NCBI GenBank assembly: GCA_030407085.1
Contig: CM059582.1
Location: 18,519,501-18,583,500, forward strand
Reading direction: 5' to 3'
From: Trichopria drosophilae
Taxonomy: Eukaryota > Arthropoda > Insecta > Hymenoptera > Diapriidae
DNA: 64,000 nucleotides
Under the pieces are notes generated by a model. That model was not told the origin of the DNA, ran no database searches, and saw only the letters and a program-made list of their open reading frames with translations. Shown here piece after piece: positions 11,111 to 21,499 of the stretch. A program made the translations under genes and the position numbers. Each line of letters begins with the position of its first letter. Within the stretch, counting starts at the first letter, position 1.

Positions 11111-11804
11111 TATTGACTAGATTTCGGTAAAGAAAAATTATTTTATATTCAAAACAATAGTAGTTCATTTTTAAATCGAAATTTAAAATGATTGAAAATA
11201 GAGAATTATTTATGTTTATCAAATAGAATGTAATCTTTTAAAACTGAATACTTTTGAATCATTTTTTGTTTGCTGGGTAACCTCCACAAATGTTATTTTT
11301 TGAAAACATAATTCAGAGTTGGGAAATGCACCCAGTGTACGTACAAATCCTTTATATTTTCTCCAGAGTTTATCAAGCGAATAAATAATTGAAAGAACAC
11401 AACTCATCTGCACAAATGCTCCAAATTTTCTATTCATAAACACGTAGCAGCTAAATTCAAAATATATATCCTCGAAATAAAGTAGCGACACATATTATTA
11501 GTAAATAACAACAGATAGAAAACTTGTTATTTTGGTAATCGAAGAAGATGAGTTAATAGAGGAACGTAAATGACTGATATATAAGAAAATTATAAGAACG
11601 AGAATTCCCAATTCATGGTAAATACATTGTGAGTTTTTCAACAACTGTCTTGAAATCGAATCATTATATGTTAAGAAAATATGATATCGAAACTGTTTAT
11701 TTCTTTCCAAATTTTCATAACTGTTAGTCACATTTTTCTATAAAGTTAAATTAAAGTTTGTGACATTAAATTATCCAAAACACTTGAATACATTAATTAG
11801 GACT
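11111..11804. other. AT-rich intergenic stretch, no feature recognised
   Basis: Short frames only; no family resemblance noted. Confidence 0.4.
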
Positions 11805-11964
11805 CCCTGCCGAAAAAATACTATAGAAAACGATTCAGAAAACATATAGAGCACCATACAAATTATAATTATTAAGAAAAAAAGTAGCTAAATACCTGAA
11901 TATTAACATTATAGAAATGTTGAGGGCTTTCAATTTTATTAAAAACTCAGTCAAAACTTAAAAA

Positions 11965-12111
11965 AGTAAGAAATATTGCGAATCCCGTGCAAAAAGACCT
12001 CGTCCTAAATTTAACTTTGTACGGTGCAAAAACTATTCAATGGTGCAAAAACCATACAAAGATAAATTTAAGACGAAGTCTTTTTACACGGGATTAACAA
12101 TATTACTTACT
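11965..12111. repeat. Nested 147-base hairpin
   Basis: Arms begin AGTAAGAAATATTGCGAATC and end, inverted, AGTAAGTAATATTGTTAATC. CCCGTG and AAAAAGAC blocks pair further inside, and a GGTGCAAAAAC motif occurs twice near the tip. It appears inserted in the left inverted repeat of the surrounding element. Confidence 0.6.
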
Positions 12112-12205
12112 GTTTTGTAACGATTTTTTTTTGATTGACTGATCATAGACAATTTTATTGCATGCGTAATTAATTTTATATAAATAATTATTATTGTATA
12201 TGGAT

Positions 12206-12276
12206 CGGTGTTTCGTCCGAGGTCTGTTCACGGACTCGTCAGTCGGGCTATGTGAGCAGACCCTGTCCAAGACACG
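12206..12276 (-). ncRNA. Candidate hammerhead ribozyme (minus strand)
   Basis: Reading the minus strand, CTGACGA (12242-12236) is followed by stem II GTCC (12235-12232), a 13-base loop, GGAC (12218-12215) and GAAA (12214-12211), matching the conserved CUGANGA ... GAAA core with the required G-C pair at the base of stem II. Upstream, GTGTC (12275-12271) supplies a UH cleavage site, with GTG pairing to CAC (12210-12208), a short open stem III. TTGG (12270-12267) pairs with CCGA (12246-12243) as stem I. An 11-base stretch in loop I (12262-12252) is complementary at 10 positions to loop II (12231-12221), which could mean either loop-loop contact or a competing hairpin. Cleavage is predicted after 12271. 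This is inferred from motif and pairing only. Confidence 0.5.
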
Positions 12277-12733
12277 AAACTAATCGTAAATAAATATAAT
12301 AAAATAAAGGATACTACTCATTGATCCCTACCGCGACGCGCAAAACCGGAACCGCCACCGATCCTTAGTGATCTTCTTCGGGATACAAATTAACTGATAT
12401 TGATCAACCGCGTGGATATTTATACAGTGTCATGCAGGTTTGTAAACAAGCATAATAAATATAAACAAAACAATTGAAAGATTCCTTCTCTACCCTTTAT
12501 TTTTCTTTATATTCCTCTAAAATACCGCCACCTCTAAGTTAGGTGCCTCATAACAGAACACACCGTTACAGTTTTAAGTTTTTAAAGAAGTTTTCAATAA
12601 AATTGTAAGCCCTCAACATTTTTATAACGTTAATATTCAGGTATTTAGCTACTTTTCTTCTTAGTGAAAACAATTTGTATGGTGTTCTATATGTTTTCTG
12701 AATCGTGTTCTATAGTATTTTTTCGACAGGGCT

Positions 12734-13175
12734 GAATTCAGTGGAAGCTTGGGTAATGCGAAAAGTTTTAATTATATCTTTTACAAACAGTTGAAATAGG
12801 GTTATAAACTATTATCGATTATGTAACGAGTCGCAGAATCTAGAATATTGTGACCCATAATGATTTTGGAGTTACAATGTCAAGTGCATATTTACTCCAG
12901 TTCTATATGTAATAGAACATAAAAATAAACATCATTTTATCATGTGCATTTGTTTATTTCGTGTATTAAATTTACCTTCTTCGTCCAAGGTTATTCGAGA
13001 AATATTTTTCCCCTCTCTTTTTTACTTATGTAGTCATTGTTCAGAATCAAGTTTTAGTAAATTATTATTTCTATTTTTTGGCTGCATGTATTTCAAGTAA
13101 ATGTTCTTAAATATATATGGTTTGTACACAAATTTATACAAGAAATAAAATAAAGAATAACCCTATAATATATAT
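12734..13175. other. AT-rich intergenic stretch, no feature recognised
   Basis: No coding or repeat signal noted between the inverted-repeat element and the 3' end of the small membrane protein gene. Confidence 0.4.
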
Positions 13176-13181
13176 TTTATT
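13176..13181 (-). terminator. Polyadenylation signal of the small membrane protein gene
   Basis: AATAAA on the minus strand, 43 bases beyond the stop codon. Confidence 0.6.
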
Positions 13182-13224
13182 GAGTACACTAAAAGTTTCT
13201 TTATACAATGTGTTTATGTGATAA

Positions 13225-13500
13225 TCAATTTCCCATTTTTGATGTATAAGAAGGTATATAATTGTCAATACCAGCATGTTTTTTAATCATCGGTACCCTT
13301 GGATCGTCAGGCCTTAAAATTACCGGGAATTGAGTGTATTTGAATGTCCATGCATTTGGAGCTTGAGCTGTTTTGTAGAAGTATAAACCTATGCATCCCA
13401 CAAACGATCCTACTCCCAAACACGTAAATAACATGATTTCGGGTATTTCAATCCACCCTTGCTTCCACTTTCCATGAAGTAATCTGAATCGCCAAAGCAT
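13225..13500 (-). CDS. Small single-pass membrane protein, possibly mitochondrial (MLRQ/B12D-like?)
   Basis: A 91-residue protein. A basic N-terminus (MLWRFRLLHGKWKQGW) precedes one hydrophobic segment (about residues 22-42, PEIMLFTCLGVGSFVGCIGL), followed by a hydrophilic tail with RPDDPRVPMIKK and a conserved-looking IDNYIPSYTSKMGN end. Size, single helix and P-E-I before the helix recall the MLRQ/B12D/NDUFA4 type of small mitochondrial inner-membrane proteins, but I cannot confirm the family. The start is supported by a splice acceptor (TTTACAG ending at 13519) 18 bases upstream, giving a 5' untranslated exon, and the stop by a nearby AATAAA. The first exon lies further right and was not found. 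Codon use and clean frame suggest a living host gene. Confidence 0.65.
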   Translation of the reverse strand: MLWRFRLLHGKWKQGWIEIPEIMLFTCLGVGSFVGCIGLYFYKTAQAPNAWTFKYTQFPVILRPDDPRVPMIKKHAGIDNYIPSYTSKMGN

Positions 13501-13518
13501 GTTTAAGCAAACTTTCTT

Positions 13519-13529
13519 CTGTAAATATT
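13519..13529 (-). promoter_or_regulatory. 3' splice acceptor before the start codon of the small membrane protein
   Basis: The minus strand reads AATATTTACAG followed by AAGAAAGTTTGC and the ATG, indicating an intron in the 5' untranslated region. Confidence 0.5.
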
Positions 13530-13580
13530 CTAAAACAAAAAGATAAGCAGTTTATTAGAACATTAAAGTTACTTAACCGT

Positions 13581-15206
13581 CCCAGCAAACGAAAATTCAT
13601 TGAAGATCCATTGAAATTCATTCACTGCATCACTTCTGAATCCGTTCTCTTAGCTTCTGCAAATGAATTTCAATGAGAAAATGTGTTTCATTGATTTCGA
13701 TTGGTTAATTGCTCATAAAAGTTTTTCGATTTAATGATTTTGAATGGGAAAATAGTGGAATGAAGAAATGATTTAGTTGAATGAATTTCAATTGAAAAGC
13801 GTGAATAGAACAACTGTAAGTTTAATGAATTTCAATGGAAAAATAGTTATATTTGCCGTGAATGAATTTTAATGGATAGTTAATTATTACAGGACAACAA
13901 ATTTAATAATTTTGAATCGAAAAAGAAAAATTAGATGAAAATGAAACTGATATGAATGAAATCGAATCGGTTATTACCAATAGCAAGGTTGGGAGGTAAA
14001 TTATTTTGAATGGAAATAAAATATTTAAATGAAACAATCGTTCAAAAAATTCCAAAAAGTTGATTCTTTAGTAATTTTTGTCGAGGAATTCAAAGATAGT
14101 ATAATAAAAATTGTAAACAAAATTTTTGATCCAAAACAATTTTTTCCTGGAAAAGAAGTGGAATTTTTTAAAATCCATGAGTAATTATTTCGGAAATACG
14201 TTTTTCTGTTCCCCAAACTTTTTTTGAATGTTTAAATTAATTTAGCGAATTTAAATGGGTCAAAGAAATTCGTTTTTGAGTAACTTTTGATTCGGTGGTG
14301 AAGTCAGTGGTGTTGGAATAAAAAATATAAAAAATTTGTTTTTTAAATTTAATTTCTTTAAATCCATCTGTAATTTAAAAAAAGTGTGTTTTTATGTTCA
14401 CCCAAATTTTTAAAATTTTTAAATCAATTTAGAAGAAAGTAGTAATGAAAAAAATTGAAATTAAAAATTACTGAATGGAAATTTCAAAATTTGAGTTTTA
14501 TTAAGTTAATTCTAACAATTTTTTATGCTCTCTTTAAAAAAATCAAAGATATTTGTCGAGAATTGATCGAGAATTTCGAAAAATCATGTATTGCAGAAAA
14601 TTCTCGGCCAATTCTCTTTAATTGTTTTTGATTCTTTTTAGAAGATAGTAAACAATGGTTAGAATTGCCTTTACGAATCCCGAATTAAAAAAAAAATAGT
14701 CAGAATTTTTTAATTTACATTTGTTTAGCTTTGATTCCTACTTAATGGTATCCCCTTAAGATAGTCTAATCTACTCTATAAGATTTTAATTAATAAATAT
14801 AAATTATTCCAATCTTTTTAGGTATTTTGCCAGATTTACACCTTGAAAAACACCATGATACTAGAAAATTACTAAAATTTAAGTGTTAGCAATAATATTT
14901 CCATCCTCTTTGTGACAAGATGTACCATAATGTAATAATAAATAATTAGAAAAATTAATATATAAAATGTACAACCTTTTATTATTGCAAAATCATTAAA
15001 AAATGAAAAAGCCAATGAAATGAATGAATTTCAATAATATAATAAGCACATAATGAAATCAATGATTTTAAAACAATAGAAAATAATTGGTAACAGCTCT
15101 GTTGAATAGATTTCTATTGATATTTCGTGATTAAGAAAACCAATTCAAATCTATTGAGATTAATTCAAAATCACTCAATGAATTTCAATGAATTTTCATT
15201 TGCTGG
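13581..15206. mobile_element. Non-autonomous inverted-repeat element with CCCAGCAAACGAAAATTCAT ends
   Basis: The left end CCAGCAAACGAAAATTCATT and the right end (inverted) CCAGCAAATGAAAATTCATT match, and both continue with ATTGAAATTCATT-type motifs. Subterminal TTGAATGAATTTCAATGG-like motifs recur on both sides. The interior is AT-rich with no coding frame. The first 14 bases are nearly those of the P-like element and of the element at 16895, suggesting a shared transposase source. No clear target duplication was found. Confidence 0.6.
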
Positions 15207-15373
15207 ATTTTTGTAATCGCAGATTACGAATCAAAATTCAAAATTATGGACTCAATATGTCACATTTGTTTCAAATTTACATCAAAAGTCGTCATATTGA
15301 AGCCGCTATTTTGAATTTCATAACCAACATCAAATTTGTTATCGGCAACCTAAAAAATCCTATTATACCAAAT
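15207..15373. repeat. Copy of the dispersed GATTACGAAT ... GGCGGATCCA repeat family
   Basis: CAGATTACGAATCAAAATTC followed by a GACTCAATATGTC stretch, then GAAGCCGCTATTTTGAATTT inverted, is a diverged version of the unit tandemly repeated at 23986-24330 and seen also near 24880, 34156, 45630, 55600 and 60510. Confidence 0.45.
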
Positions 15374-15576
15374 TTCAAATGATTATCTTAAAAAACAGCG
15401 TCAATACTAAATTCTTTCGAAAAAATCATGATTTTTTCATGTTTTTTTTTATGTACAGATTATAAACAATAAACATTTATATTTAAATTGTAAAATCGTT
15501 TCTTTGTTATATCGGTCACCTGAAAATAAAAATACAAAAAAAGATAACATTAACATCGCATATATTTGGATTTCGA

Positions 15577-16410
15577 TACACGGAAAGAAATTTTAAGTCA
15601 ATGCGACAGCATTTTGGGAAGCAGTAGTTACCACACAGATTTTGACGAATTTCAAATGACGGTTAAAATTCGAAATCGTTAAAACGAAAATTTTTATAAA
15701 CAGATACAATTTTATTACACCTTTTTGAATAGATATTCATAATTTTCCGACTATGTAGTTATTAATAATTAATTTTCATGATCTATAAACGTTGAAACGG
15801 AAAAACTTGGTACTTTTTTCATTCTAAATCTTCCGTATCGAAAACAGTGCAAGATACACTAAAAATGCACTGAAACATTTATGTAGAGCACAAAATTTCC
15901 TACAAAAAAGTCAGCGAGGGCCCTCGACTAAAGTTAATAGCTTAGCCACGAGCAACGATGGAATATGCCTTATATTTTACAAAAATTCTAAACTATTCAT
16001 AATTAACTTGTAAGACAAAATTCCAGCGTTATTCATGGATAATCTATTAACTTTAGACTAGGACTCTCGCTGATTTTTTTTTAGGAAATTTTGTGCTCCA
16101 TAAAAAAGGTTGAGTGCATTTTTAGTGTATCTTGCACTGTTTTCGATAGGGAAGCTTTAGAATGAAAAAAGTACCAAGTTTTTCCGTTTCAACAACGTTT
16201 ATAGATCATTACAAATAATTATTAATAACTATATCGTCTAGAAATTATGAATAAATATTCTTAAAGGTGCACTCAAATTGGATCTGTTTATAAAAATTTT
16301 CTTTTTAACGAATTCGAATTTTAACCATCATTTCAAATTCGTCAGAATCTGTGCGGTAACTACTACTTCCCAAAATGCTGTCGCATTGACTTAAAATTTC
16401 TTTGCGTGTA
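15577..16410. mobile_element. Foldback element, 0.83 kb, with arms of about 370 bases
   Basis: The left end TACACGGAAAGAAATTTTAA and the right end (inverted) TACACGCAAAGAAATTTTAA are followed by AGTCAATGCGACAGCATTTT on both sides. Pairing extends inward through GTACCAAGTTTTTCCGTTTC and a GTGCAAGATACACT block to about 15945/16030. TA at both ends may be the target duplication. The two small reading frames are by-products. Confidence 0.75.
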
Positions 16411-16894
16411 GAAAACTCGTGCGATTGAGACAAACTTGTATACATATAGTTGAGATTTGTAGGATTTGTATCGTAATAACTGTGTTTATACATTCTTCTA
16501 TCACTACAGTAACAGAAAATATAAAAAAAAAGGCAGATCGAATTGCCTTAACTGGAATTTAAATGCCCAAAATCTAAGAAATCAAGGTAATGTGGGTAAA
16601 CACTATTCTGCAAAGGGTTAATTTTTGTTAAATAATGAATAATGATGTGTAGTAGGTCGTAGAAATATAAAAATATATTTTTTTTTTCGTTCGTCTACAG
16701 TTTTATGCAGTTATAGATGTGAAATATAAGTTTAGATTTATAATTATTGTGTGGTCATATTTAATGGACATGAATTTGTTTTATATTTTTTAACTATCAA
16801 TCCATAAATATTTATGGGTTGATGGGTCTCTTAATCGTAATTCAAGTAAATACATTTGATATTAAATTAAACTTAACGTTTAATTGTTGAATCC
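16411..16894. other. AT-rich intergenic stretch, no feature recognised
   Basis: No gene or repeat recognised. Confidence 0.4.
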
Positions 16895-17124
16895 CCAGTA
16901 AACGAAAACGAATAGAAAGTTAAAAATACGAATTGAAATGAATTCAAGTGGATTAAAATGAATTAAAAAATGGATTCAATTAATCATTTTCGTGCGTTTT
17001 ATTTTATTTATTTATTTTATTTTTATCAAACCAACGGGACAATGTCCCTTTTCCAAAATTATAACATAAAATTAACAAGTATATAGCAAATAACAAAATA
17101 TACAAAATATAAAACGAATAGGCA

Positions 17125-18318
17125 TTAATAATACTGTAGTAGATCTACCAGTGCGATTTTTTTGAAAGTCGTTACGTCCGTTACACGCTGAGAATTATGT
17201 AATGAATTCCACATCCGACTTAATCGAGCAGAAATGGAGTGGTAACCAAAATTATTTTTATGACATTTTACAACCAACGCGTTCGTTTTACGCGTATTAT
17301 AACCTCCCTCGTTTACTATCACAATACTCCTCAAGTCACTGTATGAGCCATCTAGATTGAAAAGTTTATGTGCTAACATTAAAGTAGAGTAAGAATGTAA
17401 AGATTTAATTGTGGGTGTACTGGTGATAATAGAAATGTAATGGTAATCATGGTCAAAATAACTCATTGGATTTCCCATCTTAAAAGATAAATAGCATAAA
17501 AACTTTCTTTGAACCGATTCCATAACATTAATTTGATTAGTAGGTTAAAATGGGCGAAACCAGAGACTTGAACATATATTGCACAGTTTTCCAATCCTTA
17601 AAATCTATTGTAAATCTTTTAAGAAAATCTAGTGCCTTTGAGGCTTTGACGAAACTTAAATTAATATGATCGGAGAAAGAGAAGGCACTATTACCCCTAG
17701 ATCACGAATTTTATCCACTCTGATGATACATTTATCAATAATTTGATAATCAAAGACGTATGGAGATTGTGATCTGGTGAAGGTAATATTACACTTTGAA
17801 AAATTTAAAGACAGTGCATTCTTCTTGGCCCATAATAACATAGAATCTAAGTCTCTTTGCATCGCTGAACAATCAAATGGCGATTGAATGAGTTTGAATA
17901 ACTTAATGTCATCTGCATATATCAGCAATCGAGAGAAATTTAAAGTCGAGTTAACATCATTTATGAATAAATTAAATAGTATAGGTCCTAAATGCGACCC
18001 CTGAGGAACACCAGAAGAAACCGTAATGGAACCTGACTTAAAATCATTCACCTTAACAATCTGTTTTCGATTGGTAATATATGAATTAATCCATTTTAAG
18101 AGCGATCCTGAAATACCCATATTTTTAAGTTTAGAGATCAGTAATATATGATTCACTGAATCAAATGCCTTACTAAAATCTAAATAAATAGCATCTATTT
18201 GTCGACCATCAATAAGATTCTTTGAAACAAAATCGCTAAATACTAATAAATTTTGTTGTTGGGGGATTATGAAGGAATAATAAACTGATGATATGCGTTC
18301 TGCCACAATTGCATCCAA
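17125..18318 (-). pseudogene. LINE reverse transcriptase, catalytic part
   Basis: On the minus strand the 18318-17656 frame contains AIYLDFSKAFDSVNH (first catalytic aspartate), SSGVPQGSHLGPILFNLFIN, and LIYADDIKLF (the A-D-D site), then LSLNFSKCNITF and IRDLGV, all standard reverse transcriptase blocks. A break near 17640 moves the frame, and 17523-17125 continues with the C-terminal basic domain (ARLSRMWNSLHNSQRVTDV). With the segment at 18790-19159 it forms one enzyme interrupted by the MITE. No endonuclease domain is present. Confidence 0.8.
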
Positions 18319-18324
18319 TACCTT

Positions 18325-18788
18325 CCCTGGCGAAAAAATCAGATTGAAAAGGAATGACTTTCATTCCGTCTTAGTCCGTTTCATGCCGTAATCTGTCCCC
18401 TATCCAATCCTGGCCATTCCTGTCGAAACTGAAAATGATATTTCGGAATGATTCAGGATTCGTTAGGATTGAACTCACGGAATGAAACGGATTGCAAATC
18501 GAGTGAGAATAACCGAAGACTCGTTCGGATTGAAATGGAGGAATGAAACGGATTGCAAATATGATTCGGAATGACTCAGGATTCGTTCGGATCGAAATCG
18601 AGGAATGGAACGGTTTACATTTGTGTCTCGGAATGACTGAGGATGAAAACGGATAGAATTTTCCGGTATGGCATGGCTTGGAACGGAATGACAAAGTCAC
18701 CCGGATTAAACAGGGGACAGATTCCGGATAGTCTCGGATAGCACCAGTTTCGGTCGGATTAAATTTCTATCCGGAACTTTCGCCAGGG
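18325..18788. mobile_element. MITE, 464 bases, CCCTGGCGAAA termini, inserted in the LINE
   Basis: CCCTGGCGAAA stands at both ends in inverted orientation, flanked by TT at 18323-18324 and 18789-18790. Removing the element and one TT restores the LINE frame on the minus strand (NAIPKVLDAIVAE). The interior is full of GGAATGA / GGATT motifs in both orientations, resembling the subterminal GGAATTC motifs of the P-like element. No coding frame. Confidence 0.75.
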
Positions 18789-18789
18789 T

Positions 18790-19159
18790 TAGGAATAGCA
18801 TTTATTTTCACCACTGCCCTATAATTAGTTACTAACTGATTGTACCCACTTTTGAATACTGGAGTAACATAAGAAAGTTTCCAAGGATCTGGAAAAATCC
18901 CATTGCTAAGGGAGCTATTAAAGAAAGTTAGCAGTGGTGGAGAAAGCAAATAAACAAATCTTTTCAGAAACGAAGGTGGAGTCAAATCTGTTCCATAATT
19001 ATCATCATCCTTTAAATCTAAGATGGCTTCATTAAGATCCTTAGCTGTTATGGTCATATCACTAATTAAACTATTGCTAGCAATAACAATTTCAGATTCA
19101 TCGCTAGGGATATTGACATCAGAAAAAACCAAACTAAAATATTCTTTAAATAAATTCAC
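18790..19159 (-). pseudogene. LINE reverse transcriptase, N-terminal part
   Basis: The minus-strand frame reads DNYGTDLTPPSFLKRF, PPLLTFFNSSLSNGIFPDPW and VTPVFKSG..NYRAVVKINAIP, the usual landmarks before the catalytic core of a non-LTR reverse transcriptase. It is cut off by the MITE and resumes at 18322 downward. In the normally conserved R-P-(I/V)-S block the proline is replaced (NYRAVV), so the copy is already diverged. Confidence 0.75.
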
Positions 19160-19391
19160 AGTTTCATTATAGTTATTACTTCGCTTATTATTATAACAAG
19201 TGTTTGGAATAGATCTCGAATCTTTATGGCATTTCGCAAAGTTTCAAAAAGATTCAATATTGGATCTAGAAAATGACTCGACTTTCTTTATATACTCGTT
19301 ATAAAGAGATTTAGAGGTTTTAATTCATTTTAATTCACTTGAATTCATTTCAATTCGTATTTTTAACTTTCTATTCATTTTCGTTTACTGG

Positions 19392-20559
19392 ATGAACTCG
19401 AAAATGAGATTATTTACCGACGTCTCTTACGATGACTGCCATGTTTCAAATTCCTCCCGTGTTGTTCTTATGGATGAAAAATGAAACGTGCTTGTCTACG
19501 TAAAAGGCGTTGGTATGTAAAATGCATTCTAAAGTATCTTTATGTATTTTTATATTCAGAACTGTCCTTTTGCCTGTCAAATTTTCATAAAAGTCAGTAC
19601 AGATTACTTATCGAAGAAGTTCAAGGTATTTTCTAACTCTTAATCTAATACTCTTACTCTAATAAACCATATGTATATTAATAACTTTCTTTTGTTTATT
19701 ACATGTATAAAAAACAAGTTTCGAATCTGCATACACTAACGTATTAGAATATTTGAGAATTCAAAACAGTAAATATTATCGATATGTTTCATATTATAGT
19801 TTCTACATGGAAAATTGAGCAATTTTGACATTTTATTACTTCCAACTGAAGAAAAATACAATACTTCAGTCATTGTATTAAGTTTTGTATTGATAAAATA
19901 ATAGACGACAATGAAGAATTATTCCAGTTTTATTTTTTTAACATGATCGAACAGTAGTGTCATAAATTTATTCAATATAATATATCTCCTACATTATAGA
20001 TATTACAGAATAATTAATAAATTAAGAACATTTTACACTTTAATATGTAGTAACCAATGTTGGTTTCGTAATTAAAAAAAAAACAAAGTATCTATTCGAG
20101 CTTTTCTTTTCTCTATCAAGTAAAGTAAACTTAACGTTGATTATTTAATGTTTATCATCGATGACATTAAACAAATAAGAGTCTAAATTTTATATTGTAT
20201 TTTTAATTGGATACATGTTTACGTAATAATTATTATTCCTTGTTAGATCTAACCTCAAATTTGGGATTTTACGTCAAAATTGTTACGAATATTGGTTTCC
20301 TCGAGTAAATTTTACTAACTAGTAACGGATTAACTGTTTATAATAACAAATAATTACCTTTACAATTGATTGATATAATAAAATTAAAATGTTTAGAATA
20401 TTTCCCACTATAAATGTTCTACTTTATTGACTTTCTCGCTAATCGACCGAGAGGAAAAGAGAGAGAGGGTCGATTTCAGCCTGCTAGTGACAAATTTCGT
20501 CAGATGGCGACACATTCCGATTCTGCGGGTAAAAACATTATGTAAAGCTGTTCTAAAGG
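19392..20559. other. AT-rich intergenic stretch, no feature recognised
   Basis: No coding exon or clear repeat. A 63-residue frame at 20427-20618 has no recognisable features. Confidence 0.4.
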
Positions 20560-21485
20560 ACTCCGATGATAAGGTAGGCATTTATGCCGAATATCGAAAA
20601 ATACAAATGTTCGGGTGAATTTCTCAAAATTCGGGCGATGTAGAGGTAATTGTAATTACTATATTTGTGCAATTAACGAATGCCAAAGAAGCTAATTAGG
20701 AGTTGAACAACTATTGGAAAGAAGTGTTTTTTTTATTTATTTCCAATACCTCTCGATTTTCTTAGTTAATTTCTTTGGCACTCTGTAAGAGCCCGTATAT
20801 GTAATGTAGAGTTATCCTTACACAGCCCGAATCTTGAAAAATTGATGGAGAGATTTTTAATTTACGTTTTTTGCGAAAATTCCTACCTTATCGGTCGAAC
20901 ACTTTAACCGCCTTAAAGGGGTTCTAAAGTGCTTCGCTGATAAGGTAGACAGTTTGGCTAAAAAACGTAAATTAAGAGGGTTCTAAAGTGGTCTGCCGGT
21001 AAGGTAGGAAATTTCACTAAAAAACGTAAATTAAATATGACTGAATAAAATTTTCAAAATTCGGGCTCTGCAAAGGCAATTCTAAGCACTATAAACAGTT
21101 TCCTATAAATTCCAAAGATATTAATTGAGAATTGACCTACAATTTTCGGAAATAAGTGATTTATATTTATTTCTGAAAATTCTCGCTCAGTTCTTAATTA
21201 ATATATTTGTTATTTTCCAGGGCACCGTCTATAGTAATTAAAATTGCCCTCATAGAGCCCAAATTTCGAAAAATCGTTTCAGTTACTTTTTATTTACGTT
21301 TTCAGTGAAAATTCCTGCCTTATTGGTCGAGCACTTTAGAACCCCCTAAAAGATGACTGAATAACATCTTCAAAATGCAGGCTCTGTATAGGTAATACTA
21401 ATTGCTATGGACGGTATCCTTTAAAATGACACAGAAATTAATTAAGAACTGACCGACAATTTTCGAAAATAAGTGATTTTTATTT
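20560..21485. repeat. Array of alternating inverted and direct repeats (multi-arm palindrome)
   Basis: Blocks built from AAAATTCGGGC, ATTAATT(G/A)AGAA(C/T)TGA, AATAAGTGATTT and TTTACGTTTTTTGCGAAAAT recur in both directions. Palindrome centres lie near 20730, 20915 and 21155, and another arm starts near 21365. GATAAGGTAG recurs at 20569, 20939 and, inverted, near 20886. It looks like several nested copies of one foldback. No gene. Confidence 0.6.
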
Positions 21486-21499
21486 ATTCATGCATATTT

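Larger units (their letters stand above)
11805..12731. mobile_element. Inverted-repeat DNA element (CCCTGYCGAAAAAATAC termini), carrying a hammerhead-like motif
   Basis: The left end CCCTGCCGAAAAAATACTAT and the right end (inverted) CCCTGTCGAAAAAATACTAT are flanked on both sides by CT (11803-11804 and 12732-12733), a possible 2-bp target duplication. The inverted repeats run for about 170 bases, including blocks such as GTAGCTAAATACCTGAATAT. A smaller hairpin (11965-12111) sits inside the left repeat. The 0.43-kb core is more GC-rich and holds the ribozyme candidate. No transposase frame is present, so the element is non-autonomous. Its ends resemble those of the MITE at 18325-18788 (CCCTGGCGAAAAAATC). 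Confidence 0.65.
17000..19317 (-). mobile_element. 5'-truncated LINE with (AAATA)-rich tail
   Basis: The minus strand carries a reverse transcriptase ending in a tail rich in AAATA at about 16998-17032. It starts abruptly in a pre-RT region near 19317. A 464-base MITE has landed in it (18325-18788). Confidence 0.65.
16895..19391. mobile_element. MITE-like element with inverted repeats of about 75 bases, interrupted by a LINE
   Basis: The left end CCAGTAAACGAAAACGAATA and the right end (inverted) CCAGTAAACGAAAATGAATA share about 75 bases with only a few differences (through AAGTTAAAAATACG and TTGAAATGAATTCAAGTG). Between them lies a minus-strand LINE (about 17000-19317), which must have landed in a small element, since only about 100 and 75 bases of the element remain on either side. 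Confidence 0.7.
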
